The position numbers were made by a program, and so were the translations under genes. Positions 26,001-34,451 of a DNA stretch of 55,787 nt are shown here, in pieces; within the stretch, counting starts at the first letter, position 1, and each line of letters begins with the position of its first letter. A model generated the notes under the pieces. That model made no database searches, was not told the DNA's origin, and saw nothing but the letters and a program-made list of their open reading frames with translations. This DNA is from Selenomonadaceae bacterium (GTDB taxonomy: Bacteria > Bacillota > Negativicutes > Selenomonadales > Selenomonadaceae): positions 1-55,787 of the forward strand of contig JAFRRH010000035.1 of NCBI GenBank assembly GCA_017428215.1. Direction: 5' to 3'.

Positions 26001-28058
26001 AAAACTTTGGTAACTGTAAAGGGTGTTAAGTCGATTAAAGGTCTCTCCATAAGCGGCAAGACGGTGACGGTTGCGAATTCCACGCTTAACAAGAAAAAAG
26101 TTACGATTTCAGACGGCTACACGCTCAAACTTGGCAAGGATGTTAGCATCTCTTCAGCCCAAAAAGTATGGAGCTTTGAAAAATCCACTGCGACTTATAA
26201 TCAGACGACGACAGCCGGCTATTCTCTCGCGGATAATGTCATAACCTACACTGAGAAAGCTACAAAAACTTTGTTCACAGTTAAAGGCGTCAAGTCTACA
26301 AGCGGAATTTCTGTTAGCGGCAAAGTAATTACGTTATCAAATTCGGTACTCGGCACCTCCAAAGTTACAGTCAACGGCGAAGGTTATACTCTAAAGCTCG
26401 GCTCCGATGTGGACAAAGCTTCACCTAAAAAAGCCGCGTGGAGTCTCGATAAGTCGACTTCAACCGCAACTTACAATAGTTCTTCCACGACTAAAGGTTA
26501 CACGGTTGCAAGCGATGGCAAATCCATTTCCTACAATGAGGCGACGTCCGGAAAGAGTTTAGCAACGATCAAAGGAGCGTCCTCGACAAGCGGGCTTAAA
26601 GTTAGTGGGAATAAAATCACGCTGGAAAATTCCGCGCTGAAAAATAAAGTCACGGTCGCCGGCAACTATGAATTTGATTTCGCGTCCGATTACAGCAATG
26701 CGACGATAACTGGCAGTAAAAACGGCGATACAATCATTGCTCGCGGGAAAAATATTTTAGTCGACGGCGGCAACGGAGACGATACGATTAAAATTCTCGG
26801 AAATTCCAATACAGTTAGAGGCGGCTCAGGTGCCGATATTTTCGTTTACAAGTCCGGTAAAAATGTTATCGAAAATTACGCGGCAGAAGATACTATAAGC
26901 ATTGCGTCGGGAACTGCCAAAGCGACAACGAGCGGTTCCGATGTCGTCTTCACAGTCGGTAATGGAAAGCTGACTATTAAAGGCGGCGCAGATAAAACTG
27001 TTACCTACACTGCAAATGGCACAAAGAAAACTTATTCTGCCAAGCCTGATGATACAGTTACTCTTCCAGCGAACAAAGACAAGTACACTTTGCCCGAAGG
27101 AGTTTATAATGTTGATGCCTCAGCAGTTCGAGGCGACGTTAAAATTACAGGCAACAATTTCATGAACTCTATACTCGGCGGCGCGGGCAATGACACACTT
27201 GACGGCGGAGGAAGTAACGATACGCTTACTGGCGGCGAAGGTTCGGATACTTTCCTGTATAAAAAAGGCGGCGGCAACGATTTAATCAGCGACTATGAAG
27301 ACGAAGATACAATCCTTATAAAGGATGACACCGTTAGCCAAAAAACTGCGAGCGGCGACGATATTATCTTCACGCTGAAGAGCAAAAATAAGATAACTGT
27401 TGCAGGCGGCGCGTACAAAATTATCGATTATACCGATGCAAAAGGTGCACATCTTTATTCGCATTTCGTTAAGTATGATAAAAAGGGCACGTTAGCAACA
27501 CTTGAATCTAGCTATTCTAAAAGAAGTTTTGAACCTCAAGATTACGGAAAATATGCCGCGAATCTCGCAACGATAGATGCCTCGCAAGTCGATAACGATT
27601 TACTTATAATTGGCAATGACAACAATAACAGTATTTTAGGTACAGTCGACGAAGATACGATTCTCGGCGGCGCGGGCAACGATTCTATTTACGGCAAGTA
27701 TGGCAACGACTCCATTGTTGGCGGTAAAGGCGCAGATTATCTCTTTGGCGGCGAAGGAAACGATACGCTCTGGGGTGGTCAAGGTAACGATTATCTTTAC
27801 GGCAGCGACGGCGACGATACCTTTATCTACGAACCCGGCGACGGCAAGGATAGAATTTTTGACTACAATCCGGAAAACGACAAGATCGTACTTCTTTCAG
27901 GTAAAGTAGACAATGTTGAAGCTGTGGGTAGCGATGTTGTTTTCAAGATTGGAGACGGCAAAATTATTCTGGACAAGGCAACAGGTCAATATGCACAGAT
28001 TATCGACAGCTCAGGAACAATCCTAAAACCACAATACATTCCTAAAAACAGAAGCTAA
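23064..28058 (+). CDS. Giant RTX-repeat protein, 1664 aa
   Basis: Opens with MLKRKFLFDLQRF, a short peptide with no Sec features. About 950 residues of RTX-like beta-roll follow, with GGAGNDTI-type units often separated by longer, Ser/Tyr/Asn-rich turns. Residues about 975-1215 hold three or four non-RTX modules of about 80 residues (pattern W.FEKSTATYN..Y.L.D..ITYTE..K.L.TVKGVKS.. and LKLG.DV). The C-terminal 400 residues return to classic RTX blocks with the DASAV/DASQV module seen in the 948-aa neighbour. Probably a Ca2+-stabilised adhesin or surface-layer-like protein exported by type I secretion. No enzyme domain is visible. AAGGAG precedes the ATG. Confidence 0.85.
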   Translation: MLKRKFLFDLQRFVTNTTKNTLVSGTSEADTINNKAGGVTIQAGAGNDSIYSSTLSDYTINSGYGYVTIYGGLGNDTINNFDPYVIIDGGADNDSIYTGGWRNVTISGGNGNDTISGLGANNLIKYNSGDGNDIVYSFSTDDMLSVRGGTCSSVKSGSNVIVSVDSGKISLIGAASLSAVNINFVRSGASIDNNTPNTLLTGTSEEDSIWNHAVVNYVTINTYAGNDTIKSWGSYNSIDAGAGNDYIYRFPNNSTVHPGTGNDIVSLYSGSTSGDLITYTNGDGNDIIYNIGTKNTLQIGGGSGTYSSQTSGSDIIVTVGNGKITLVGAASLGSSLNIAGTLDSGNGGKTLKSSSGSTSLIGGSGNDSLYNDYYYVTMSGGAGDDTIKTSWGDRVSMNGGAGNDLISVSAAGGIWYQTIKGGTGNDTIYGNSLASSGYGSTYQFSSGDGNDIIYGYTSYDKISLGGGKYTRETVGNDVKISLVSGGSMTLKNAKGKTISIVGGTLDSGGKGTEGNDYIENTVSYATINALGGSDTVYNNNGDYSSINAGDGDDSIRAYDNDYVTVNAGAGNDTVTGPYYSSKIYGGTGNDKISITGGSGGWLSNTVDGGDGSDTITAYGGSLNGGAGNDRINVTYDRSTVKGGTGNDTISLNSGSYNDLIQYTSGDGNDVVYNFQSANDTLKIGNGTSDTYYSVKSGSDIVVSVGSGAVTLKGVSSANIAGTYKNSKLVTLTSGADNYTNTTKGATIQALGGNDSIYNTLPSVKIDGGAGKDSIRNYGSSSDSVVGSNVTIIGGEGNDYLYNIGNYVTIDAGAGNDKITVSSWVNGNPGGFYTSIDAGSGNDTISNYSNYVTINGGAGNDSIVSGYSSVVGNNVTINAGTGDDFVSLVSPAKNHLIQYTAGDGNDTVYGFNSTSTLQIGDGTGSYSSTTSGSNIIVTVGDGKITLVGAASLSKVNIQGKKVSTNSWKLNDTTATYGTSSKTLVTVKGVKSIKGLSISGKTVTVANSTLNKKKVTISDGYTLKLGKDVSISSAQKVWSFEKSTATYNQTTTAGYSLADNVITYTEKATKTLFTVKGVKSTSGISVSGKVITLSNSVLGTSKVTVNGEGYTLKLGSDVDKASPKKAAWSLDKSTSTATYNSSSTTKGYTVASDGKSISYNEATSGKSLATIKGASSTSGLKVSGNKITLENSALKNKVTVAGNYEFDFASDYSNATITGSKNGDTIIARGKNILVDGGNGDDTIKILGNSNTVRGGSGADIFVYKSGKNVIENYAAEDTISIASGTAKATTSGSDVVFTVGNGKLTIKGGADKTVTYTANGTKKTYSAKPDDTVTLPANKDKYTLPEGVYNVDASAVRGDVKITGNNFMNSILGGAGNDTLDGGGSNDTLTGGEGSDTFLYKKGGGNDLISDYEDEDTILIKDDTVSQKTASGDDIIFTLKSKNKITVAGGAYKIIDYTDAKGAHLYSHFVKYDKKGTLATLESSYSKRSFEPQDYGKYAANLATIDASQVDNDLLIIGNDNNNSILGTVDEDTILGGAGNDSIYGKYGNDSIVGGKGADYLFGGEGNDTLWGGQGNDYLYGSDGDDTFIYEPGDGKDRIFDYNPENDKIVLLSGKVDNVEAVGSDVVFKIGDGKIILDKATGQYAQIIDSSGTILKPQYIPKNRS

Positions 28059-28089
28059 TATCTTGAACTGATAGTTTCCAAAAAAAATT

Positions 28090-28120
28090 GTGTCGGCTCA
28101 TTCGGGTCGACACTTTTTTT
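28090..28120 (+). terminator. Terminator of the 1664-aa RTX gene
   Basis: Stem GTGTCG/CGACAC with a 12-base loop, then TTTTTTT. Confidence 0.9.
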
Positions 28121-28201
28121 ATAAAAAATTTTTAAGATTGCAACCAGAGAACTTGATAACGTTCCATTTGTGCCAGCGCATTTTTGACTACAATCAACTG
28201 C

Positions 28202-29659
28202 CTATGTTTTTACTTTACTTGAGTTTACCAACAGCCCTAGCCAACGAGAAAAAGCACTCTGATGACCGATATTGTAGTTAGCTGAATAACGCTTGTTCTC
28301 GTACTTAAACCAATCAATAAGGATAGCTTCCGGGTCTATAAGTATTAAGTAATCGGCGGCAAATTTCCAGCTAGTTTCAGGAAGTTTAGTTTCGTCGATT
28401 GGCGCGATGTGTTGTTTGTAAAAGGTCTTTGATATATACATTTCCGGAAAACAAAACTTGCGAGCCAATCTTTTAAGTTTACAGCGGTCAGGATTTTGCG
28501 CAAATTCCGAATTATAATCTAAAGAATGGCTATCATTTAAAACTTTATCGACGAATTTGCGCATACGTTTGTAATGTGCAGAAGTATAACTCATTTCGCC
28601 TGGCTCACTATAGAACGGTATACTGTAAAGTTTGGAAATATCCTCAACATGTCCGAATGAAAGAAAATCTTGATAATAGAAAGGAAATTGATTTAACATG
28701 GGTTCGCTTAGGAAAATAATTCGTTGATTGAGTTTATCGTCTTTAGGCGGAAAAGTCGCTAATAGATTCTTAAAGTGAACTAAAAAATCAAAGCGATCAA
28801 TGCGCTGATCCGTCCGAGTTTTCAGCACAAATTTAGCAGAAGTATTTTCCCGAACGAATTTGACGCCTTGAAGCGAACTTTTAAGTTGCATGTTAACGTT
28901 GAAGGCTCCACGTTCTTTGGGCGGCTCATTCTCAAGAAGGACGATTAAATTATCTCGGCACTCCTTGCGGAAATCGTTTGTAGCCTCGCCCTGCCATGTA
29001 GAAACGACAATCGGTACGTTAGGATAAATTGAACGATAAAGCTTAAACGTCTCGACGGTATAATTGTTATCATAAGCAATCGGTCCTTGAATTACAATTG
29101 CCGTATCGTTGAAGTTATAAGTTGGTTTAAAGATTATTCGTCTGTCATAGGCTTGAAATTTAAGATGATGGAAACGTGGATCCAACATTGTTGTAAAGCC
29201 GCGTGAAAATCGTTCTCCAACTTCAGTTAAATGTTTCGTAAATCCAGTTATTTTATCTTCACTATACATCTGAATAAATTTTTTTATCATCACACGATCG
29301 TAAATTGCTACAGCTTCATCATATGATATACAAAACGCGGGAATAGTCCATGTGCCACCACTGACTTTAAAATCAAAAGTAGTTTGAATAAATGGAACGG
29401 GCTTTGTAGTGAGTATTATTAATGCTGTGCGTTCATTAAAATTAGCGGTGGCTTCTTTGGTCTTGATAATGGGAATATCCCACACTTCTTTTGCTGTCCA
29501 CGTGTCTTGCATTACTGCTCGAACAGGAATTTGGAGGCGTTTAAAAAGAGCTGCCGCGTCAATTCTAAAAACTTCAGGAACTATATAAACGTTGTCGTGT
29601 ACCTTTGCAAACTGTGTAAGTTCGGTTTCCATGCGACAAATTTTTTTCACGTCAAACAC
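28202..29659 (-). CDS. WavE-like lipopolysaccharide synthesis protein
   Basis: About 485 residues. The central part matches the WavE family: AIVIQGPIAYDNNYTVET (about residues 185-202), YPNVPIVVSTWQGE, NVNMQLKSS and FVLKTRTDQRID (about 280-291), followed by a C-terminal half typical of these putative glycosyltransferases of LPS core and O-antigen. An N-terminal domain of about 170 residues precedes it and is not recognised. The start is taken as GTG at 29659, 8 bp after GGAGG; a GTG at 29674 is the alternative. It overlaps the nucleotidyltransferase gene, so the three genes to 31360 form an operon. Confidence 0.72.
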   Translation of the reverse strand: MFDVKKICRMETELTQFAKVHDNVYIVPEVFRIDAAALFKRLQIPVRAVMQDTWTAKEVWDIPIIKTKEATANFNERTALIILTTKPVPFIQTTFDFKVSGGTWTIPAFCISYDEAVAIYDRVMIKKFIQMYSEDKITGFTKHLTEVGERFSRGFTTMLDPRFHHLKFQAYDRRIIFKPTYNFNDTAIVIQGPIAYDNNYTVETFKLYRSIYPNVPIVVSTWQGEATNDFRKECRDNLIVLLENEPPKERGAFNVNMQLKSSLQGVKFVRENTSAKFVLKTRTDQRIDRFDFLVHFKNLLATFPPKDDKLNQRIIFLSEPMLNQFPFYYQDFLSFGHVEDISKLYSIPFYSEPGEMSYTSAHYKRMRKFVDKVLNDSHSLDYNSEFAQNPDRCKLKRLARKFCFPEMYISKTFYKQHIAPIDETKLPETSWKFAADYLILIDPEAILIDWFKYENKRYSANYNIGHQSAFSRWLGLLVNSSKVKT

Positions 29660-30368
29660 CGTCAACACCTCCACGAGCGAAAAGTTCTACCTCAGCGGGT
29701 GTGCCGAGAACGTGAACGAATTCGGCGGGAATATCTTGTATGTAAACCGCTGCGCCACGCTTGATTAGCAGATTGTAAATTGGTGCAATGTATTGCTCAA
29801 CGCGTCCCGAATCGTTGCCGTAAAAATTTTTATAAAGTTCAGTGTAGAGGTTTGCCGACTGAAAATAATACGCGCCGATTGAGCAGTGGTTGGAAATGCG
29901 TTGCTTCTCACGAACCTCGACAGCCTTGCCACTCTCGTCAAGCTTAACAAAACTCCAATGCGTACCCGCCGCCGTAAAGCATGGAATAAATCCCGCGCCG
30001 CGAATAAGCTCTGGCTTTAATTGTCCCGGTTCAACGTAAGTATCAATGTTGTAAATCATGAGTGGTTCGTCTTCAGTCCAGAATTTTGACGCGAACATCG
30101 CTGTTTCCGCTTGACCACGAGTTAATTTTTCCAGCTGAATAATTTTCGCGTCGATATTCAAAGCCGCGCAGGACTTCAGGATAAAATCCGTCGCGTTGTC
30201 AGCTTTGCGAACGATAAAAATAAACGGTGCACCGAAAAAATTTTCCAAGCTCGACATTGACCACTCAAAAAGCGTTTTGCCTTTAACTTCGATTTGATAT
30301 TTCGGTACAGTGTAGCCAGCTTCGCGAAAACGTAAACCAAGCCCCGCCATTGTTATTACAATATTCAT
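29652..30368 (-). CDS. Sugar/choline-phosphate nucleotidyltransferase-like protein
   Basis: A 238-residue Rossmann-fold NTP transferase. MAGLGLRFREAGYTVPKYQIEVKGK (from residue 7) carries the GxGxRF..PK nucleotide-binding signature, and YNIDTYV (about 105-111) supplies the metal-binding Asp. Proteins of this type activate hexose phosphates or, as in LicC, phosphocholine. Its ATG overlaps the stop of the upstream kinase by four bases. The kinase plus nucleotidyltransferase pair parallels licA-licC, but the substrate is not readable from sequence. Confidence 0.78.
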   Translation of the reverse strand: MNIVITMAGLGLRFREAGYTVPKYQIEVKGKTLFEWSMSSLENFFGAPFIFIVRKADNATDFILKSCAALNIDAKIIQLEKLTRGQAETAMFASKFWTEDEPLMIYNIDTYVEPGQLKPELIRGAGFIPCFTAAGTHWSFVKLDESGKAVEVREKQRISNHCSIGAYYFQSANLYTELYKNFYGNDSGRVEQYIAPIYNLLIKRGAAVYIQDIPAEFVHVLGTPAEVELFARGGVDGV

Positions 30369-31360
30369 TTCAACTCCTCCAATACGGCTTCAAATAACTC
30401 AACGCCCCGTGCCAACATGATTTGTTGCCGATTTAAAGAATTAGCGTGCAACGGAATCATACTTAAAAACAAAGTCGCCTCTATCAAGCGCAATGCAGGC
30501 AAGTTTCTAAGTTGCTCTTTAAAGACAGTGAAAAAATTTTCCCTAATCTCTGCAAAGTCCAGCGTCATTTTGTAATTTATCTCCGTGCCGTGAACGCTTA
30601 ACTTAAACTCGTCAGCTATAATAAAATCGTAACCGCCCTCCAAGGAGTGCAACAACTTAGCTAAATCGTAGCGTCGGTCGCCGTATATGTCGAAGTCGCC
30701 AAATTTCCCGCGAGGATCCACGAGTCGCAAAAATTTATGTTCCGTTTCGACTAAAATGTTCGGGAGACATAAATCACCGTGGATAACCGAAAAATATTCT
30801 TCAACGTTTTCAAAGAGCAGGTTAGCAACCATATCCGGTAGCAAAGAAATTATCTCGTTCAACGAGTGATAAGTTTTTCCGTTGACGATAATTTTCTGCG
30901 TGAAAAAATTTTTAAAATTGTCGTCTTGCCAAAGCGTATTCAATCTTTGTAAAGTTTTGTCAACGTATATAGCTTTAGCGGCTGACTGCGCGGAGGCTTT
31001 ATCGCATTTAATTTTGTAGGATTGAAATTCTTCAACTATAAATAGCAAACCACAAAAAAGTTTTTCACAAAAGGACGGCGAAATCCCCCCCCCCGTTTTC
31101 TGTTGCGCATTTTTTAAGAAAATTTCGTGCAGTGTTCGATAGCCGTAGAATTCCATTTGTATATAAGGCGAATCGCTGTATAAAGAATAGGTGAAAATGC
31201 GCGGCGCAAGATAATGGAGTTGCTTTGGCAGTTTCAGATACCATTGAATTTCATTGATAAGCTTTTCTCTGTGCAAGCTCCGTTTTGTGAGAATACCGCG
31301 CATTTCGTCGAGTTCCAAAAAATTAAATGAACGCGGCGCAACTTTTATTTGCTCCTCCAT
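30365..31360 (-). CDS. LicA/APH-like kinase with an internal poly-G tract
   Basis: A 331-residue protein kinase-like phosphotransferase. The Brenner motif HGDLCLPN (residues 194-201; Asp196, Asn201) and the metal-binding Asp in VDPRGKFGD (Asp215) are those of choline/aminoglycoside kinases. The N-lobe lacks an obvious Gly-rich loop, as in other family members. The start is the ATG at 31360 behind TCTGGAG; the longer frame would run into glyS. Residues 90-92 (GGG) are encoded by a G10 run, so slippage would truncate the protein before the catalytic loop, a switch comparable to that of licA. It may phosphorylate choline, a sugar or another polar group. Confidence 0.78.
   Translation of the reverse strand: MEEQIKVAPRSFNFLELDEMRGILTKRSLHREKLINEIQWYLKLPKQLHYLAPRIFTYSLYSDSPYIQMEFYGYRTLHEIFLKNAQQKTGGGISPSFCEKLFCGLLFIVEEFQSYKIKCDKASAQSAAKAIYVDKTLQRLNTLWQDDNFKNFFTQKIIVNGKTYHSLNEIISLLPDMVANLLFENVEEYFSVIHGDLCLPNILVETEHKFLRLVDPRGKFGDFDIYGDRRYDLAKLLHSLEGGYDFIIADEFKLSVHGTEINYKMTLDFAEIRENFFTVFKEQLRNLPALRLIEATLFLSMIPLHANSLNRQQIMLARGVELFEAVLEELK
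31085..31094 (-). repeat. Poly-G tract (G10) inside the kinase ORF
   Basis: Ten consecutive C on plus, G on the coding strand, spanning ACG GGG GGG GGG at codons 89-92. The frame is ON here. Confidence 0.92.
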
Positions 31361-31376
31361 GAAAATTTTCTCCAGA

Positions 31377-33425
31377 TTAGTAAACGATTTTTCCGAAGTC
31401 CGCGATTTTTGCAAGCAAGTTATCTATCGACTTTAAAAGCGCGAGCCGATTTTTTCTGACGGTTAAATCCTCGTCCATGACCATTACCGAATCAAAGAAC
31501 GAATCAATCGGCGTGGAAAGTTTTTTCAAAACGTCCAACGCACCGAGAAAATCTTTTTTGTCAACGAGTTCATCAGCCGCAACTTTTATCGCCGCAAATG
31601 CTCCGTACAAAACTTTTTCCGCGTCGAGTTTGAAAAGTTCCGCGTCAAGGTCGGTAGTCTCCGCTTTTTTAGCGAGGTTGCTGACACGCACGAACGATTG
31701 AATAATTTTGGTTGCGTCGGGCGTCTTTAAAAATTGTTCGACAGCCGCCGCCTTTAACGTGACAGCAAAAACGTCGTCCACGTCGTCAATCACTGCGTCG
31801 ATAACATCGTAGCGCGTCGAGTTGCCTAAAACATTTTTGACACGCAGGCGCATAAAATCTGCTACGTCCTGTTGAATTTTTTCGCGCCCGATTTTGTCCG
31901 TGATGTTAAGCAAATCCATAGACAATTCGACGACTGCACTAATCGACAGTGACCAACGAGCACCGCTCAAAAGATTTACAATGCCTAAAGCTTGACGGCG
32001 CAAAGCAAATGGATCTTGCGAGCCAGTCGGAACCAATCCTCTGCTGAACGTGGCGACAATGTTATCAATCTTATCAGCAAGGCTTAAAATTTTTCCTGCA
32101 GTAGTTTTAGGTTGAGCGTCGCCGGCAAAACGTGGCATATAGTGTTCGTCAATCGCCGCGCAGACCTCTGGATTTTCGCCGTCGAGCTTTGCATATTCGC
32201 GCCCCATTACGCCTTGCAATTCCGTAAACTCCGTAACCATGCCCGTAACTAAATCGGCTTTGGAGAGTTCAGCCGCCCGAATTGCATTTGTTGCATCGAC
32301 GCCGAGCATTGCAGAAATTTTTTCGACGAGCTTAACGAGGCGTTCGGTCTTTTCGTAAACAGTGCCAAGCCCCTCTTGAAATACGACGGTTTTTAATTTG
32401 TCGCGATGAGCCGCCAAAGATTTTTTCCTGTCCTCGTTGAAGAAAAATTGCGCGTCCTCAAGTCGAGCCTTTAAAACTCGTTCGTTGCCGTGCTGAACAA
32501 TATCAAGATATTCTTTGCCGCCGTTGCGAATTGTTATAAATAAATTTTTCAACGCGCCGTCAGCAGTTTTTACGGGGAAATATCTTTGGTGGTCGCGCAT
32601 TGGAGTTATCACGGCTTCGGCGGGCAGTTGTAAATATTTTGTCTCGAATTCGCCAGCCAACGCCGTCGGATATTCAACTAAATATAAAACTTCCTCTAAC
32701 AAGTCGTCGGTAATTTCAGCGACGCCATTTTTATTTTCGGCAACGTCATTAATCTGCTTAACAATCATATCGCGGCGTTCGTTTTGGTCGACGATAACAA
32801 AATTCGCCGCGCAGGCTTTAACGTAATCGCCAGCCGTCGCAATCTCAAAATCGCCCGCGCTTAAAAATCTGTGACCGCGTGAAGTTCTGCCGCTTTTAAC
32901 GTTGGCAACCTCGAACGGAATAATTTCCGCTCCAAACAGCGCGACAATCCAACGCAACGGACGAATAAATTTAAAGTCCAAATTGCCCCAACGCATATTG
33001 TTAGGGAAATTCAAGTCGCAAATAATTTTCGGCAAGAGCGTTTTAAAAATTTCGGCGGAAGATTTGCCCTGTTCACGAATCACGGCGTAAATATATCCGT
33101 CGCGAACGATTAAATCTTCGGGCTGAACTTTTTGCCCGCGAGCAAAGCCGATTGCCGCCTTAGAAGGATTGCCGTCTTTATCAAAGGCGATTTTAGCTGA
33201 AGGTCCGCGTTTCTCCGTCTCAACGTCGGCTTGATTAGTCGCAACGTCACTTACAAGCAATGCTAATCTGCGCGGCGTGCCCAAAGTTTGAATTTTGCCG
33301 AATTCGATACGCGCCTCGTTAAAAGATTTTTCCGCCAAAGTTTTGAGCTGATTTAAAATGCCGGGCATGGCGTGCGCGGGGATTTCTTCCGTGCCGATTT
33401 CAAGCAATAAAGTTTTCGTGTCCAT
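31377..33425 (-). CDS. glyS: Glycyl-tRNA synthetase beta subunit
   Basis: A 682-residue tRNA-binding subunit of the alpha2beta2 glycyl-tRNA synthetase. The start TLLLEIGTEEIPAHAMPG (residues 4-21) is diagnostic, followed by KRGPS..A, PTRRL-like and HD-type regions and a C-terminal anticodon-binding domain. Length is typical (about 680-690). Its ATG shares one base with the glyQ stop (TAATG). Confidence 0.96.
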   Translation of the reverse strand: MDTKTLLLEIGTEEIPAHAMPGILNQLKTLAEKSFNEARIEFGKIQTLGTPRRLALLVSDVATNQADVETEKRGPSAKIAFDKDGNPSKAAIGFARGQKVQPEDLIVRDGYIYAVIREQGKSSAEIFKTLLPKIICDLNFPNNMRWGNLDFKFIRPLRWIVALFGAEIIPFEVANVKSGRTSRGHRFLSAGDFEIATAGDYVKACAANFVIVDQNERRDMIVKQINDVAENKNGVAEITDDLLEEVLYLVEYPTALAGEFETKYLQLPAEAVITPMRDHQRYFPVKTADGALKNLFITIRNGGKEYLDIVQHGNERVLKARLEDAQFFFNEDRKKSLAAHRDKLKTVVFQEGLGTVYEKTERLVKLVEKISAMLGVDATNAIRAAELSKADLVTGMVTEFTELQGVMGREYAKLDGENPEVCAAIDEHYMPRFAGDAQPKTTAGKILSLADKIDNIVATFSRGLVPTGSQDPFALRRQALGIVNLLSGARWSLSISAVVELSMDLLNITDKIGREKIQQDVADFMRLRVKNVLGNSTRYDVIDAVIDDVDDVFAVTLKAAAVEQFLKTPDATKIIQSFVRVSNLAKKAETTDLDAELFKLDAEKVLYGAFAAIKVAADELVDKKDFLGALDVLKKLSTPIDSFFDSVMVMDEDLTVRKNRLALLKSIDNLLAKIADFGKIVY

Positions 33426-34312
33426 TACGCGCTCACCTCCGCAGATTTTTTCAGCAATGGATAACCAAGTTCCTCGCGCTGTTTAAGATAAACTTCCGCG
33501 CACATGCGAGCCAACTTCCTAACACGTCCGATAAATGCCGTCCGTTCACTTACACTGATTGCGCCGCGTGCGTCCAAAAGATTAAACGTGTGCGAACATT
33601 TTAAAACATAATCGTAAGCGGGGTGAACGTAGCCAAGCTTGATAATCCGAACTGCCTCCGCCTCGTATTTATCGAACAGCTCAAACAGTAAATTCTCGTC
33701 GCTCAAGTCAAAGGCGTAACTCGTCTGCTCAAATTCATTCTGGTGGAAAATATCGCCGTAAGTGACGCCTTCCGCCCATTCCACGTCGTAAACATTTTCG
33801 ACGCCCTGAATATACATTGCGAGCCGCTCAAGTCCGTAAGTTATCTCAACGGCGACGGGCTTAACGTCTTGACTGCCAACTTGCTGAAAATACGTGAACT
33901 GCGTTATCTCCATGCCGTCGAGCCAAACTTCCCATCCGAGACCCCAAGCTCCAAGCGTCGGCGATTCCCAGTTATCCTCAACAAAGCGTATATCGTGCTT
34001 TTTAGCCTCAATGCCGATTGCCGCTAAACTTTCCAAATAAAGTTCTTGAATATTATCGGGCGATGGCTTCATAATCAGTTGCAGTTGGTGATGTTGATAA
34101 AGCCGATTGGGATTGTCGCCATAACGCCCGTCCGCCGGTCTGCGCGAAGGCTCCGTATATGCTACATTCCAAGGCTCCGGTCCCAATACGCGCAAAAATG
34201 TAAACGGATTCATTGTGCCCGCGCCTTTTTCCACGTCGTAAGGCTCCGCCAATATGCAACCCTTATCCGCCCAAAATTTCTGCAGTGCAAATACTAATTC
34301 CTGATACTTCAA
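33425..34312 (-). CDS. glyQ: Glycyl-tRNA synthetase alpha subunit
   Basis: A 295-residue catalytic subunit. [35 protein letters not shown] and [17 protein letters not shown] are hallmark motifs. The start is chosen as TTG at 34312, 7 bp after AAGGAGGT, giving [14 protein letters not shown], the usual family N-terminus; the upstream frame to 34372 has no ribosome site. The 139 bp between glyQ and the divergent gene are too short for a T-box leader, and none is seen. Confidence 0.95.
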   Translation of the reverse strand: MKYQELVFALQKFWADKGCILAEPYDVEKGAGTMNPFTFLRVLGPEPWNVAYTEPSRRPADGRYGDNPNRLYQHHQLQLIMKPSPDNIQELYLESLAAIGIEAKKHDIRFVEDNWESPTLGAWGLGWEVWLDGMEITQFTYFQQVGSQDVKPVAVEITYGLERLAMYIQGVENVYDVEWAEGVTYGDIFHQNEFEQTSYAFDLSDENLLFELFDKYEAEAVRIIKLGYVHPAYDYVLKCSHTFNLLDARGAISVSERTAFIGRVRKLARMCAEVYLKQREELGYPLLKKSAEVSA

Positions 34313-34377
34313 ACGAGTTACCTCCTTTATAAATTTCATGCCCGTTATAGCAAATGGCGTTGGCATTGTCAAATCAT

Positions 34378-34407
34378 TTGCATTTGAATCACGGTTTATA
34401 GTAAAAT
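34378..34407 (+). promoter_or_regulatory. Promoter of the MutS-like gene
   Basis: TTGCAT (34378-34383), 18-bp spacer, TAAAAT (34402-34407), 45 bp before the ATG. Confidence 0.5.
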
Positions 34408-34451
34408 ATTGCCGTTCTTCTAATAAAAAATGGAAAGGTAACTTGGCTTGA

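Noticed and set aside
23064..28058. Short regularly spaced DNA repeats suggesting a CRISPR array
   Set aside because: The repeats are in-frame codons of RTX nonapeptides with variable spacing, not constant repeats with unique spacers.
34313..34451. T-box riboswitch upstream of glyQ
   Set aside because: The gap is only 139 bp and holds a divergent promoter; no T-box core sequence or specifier stem is visible.
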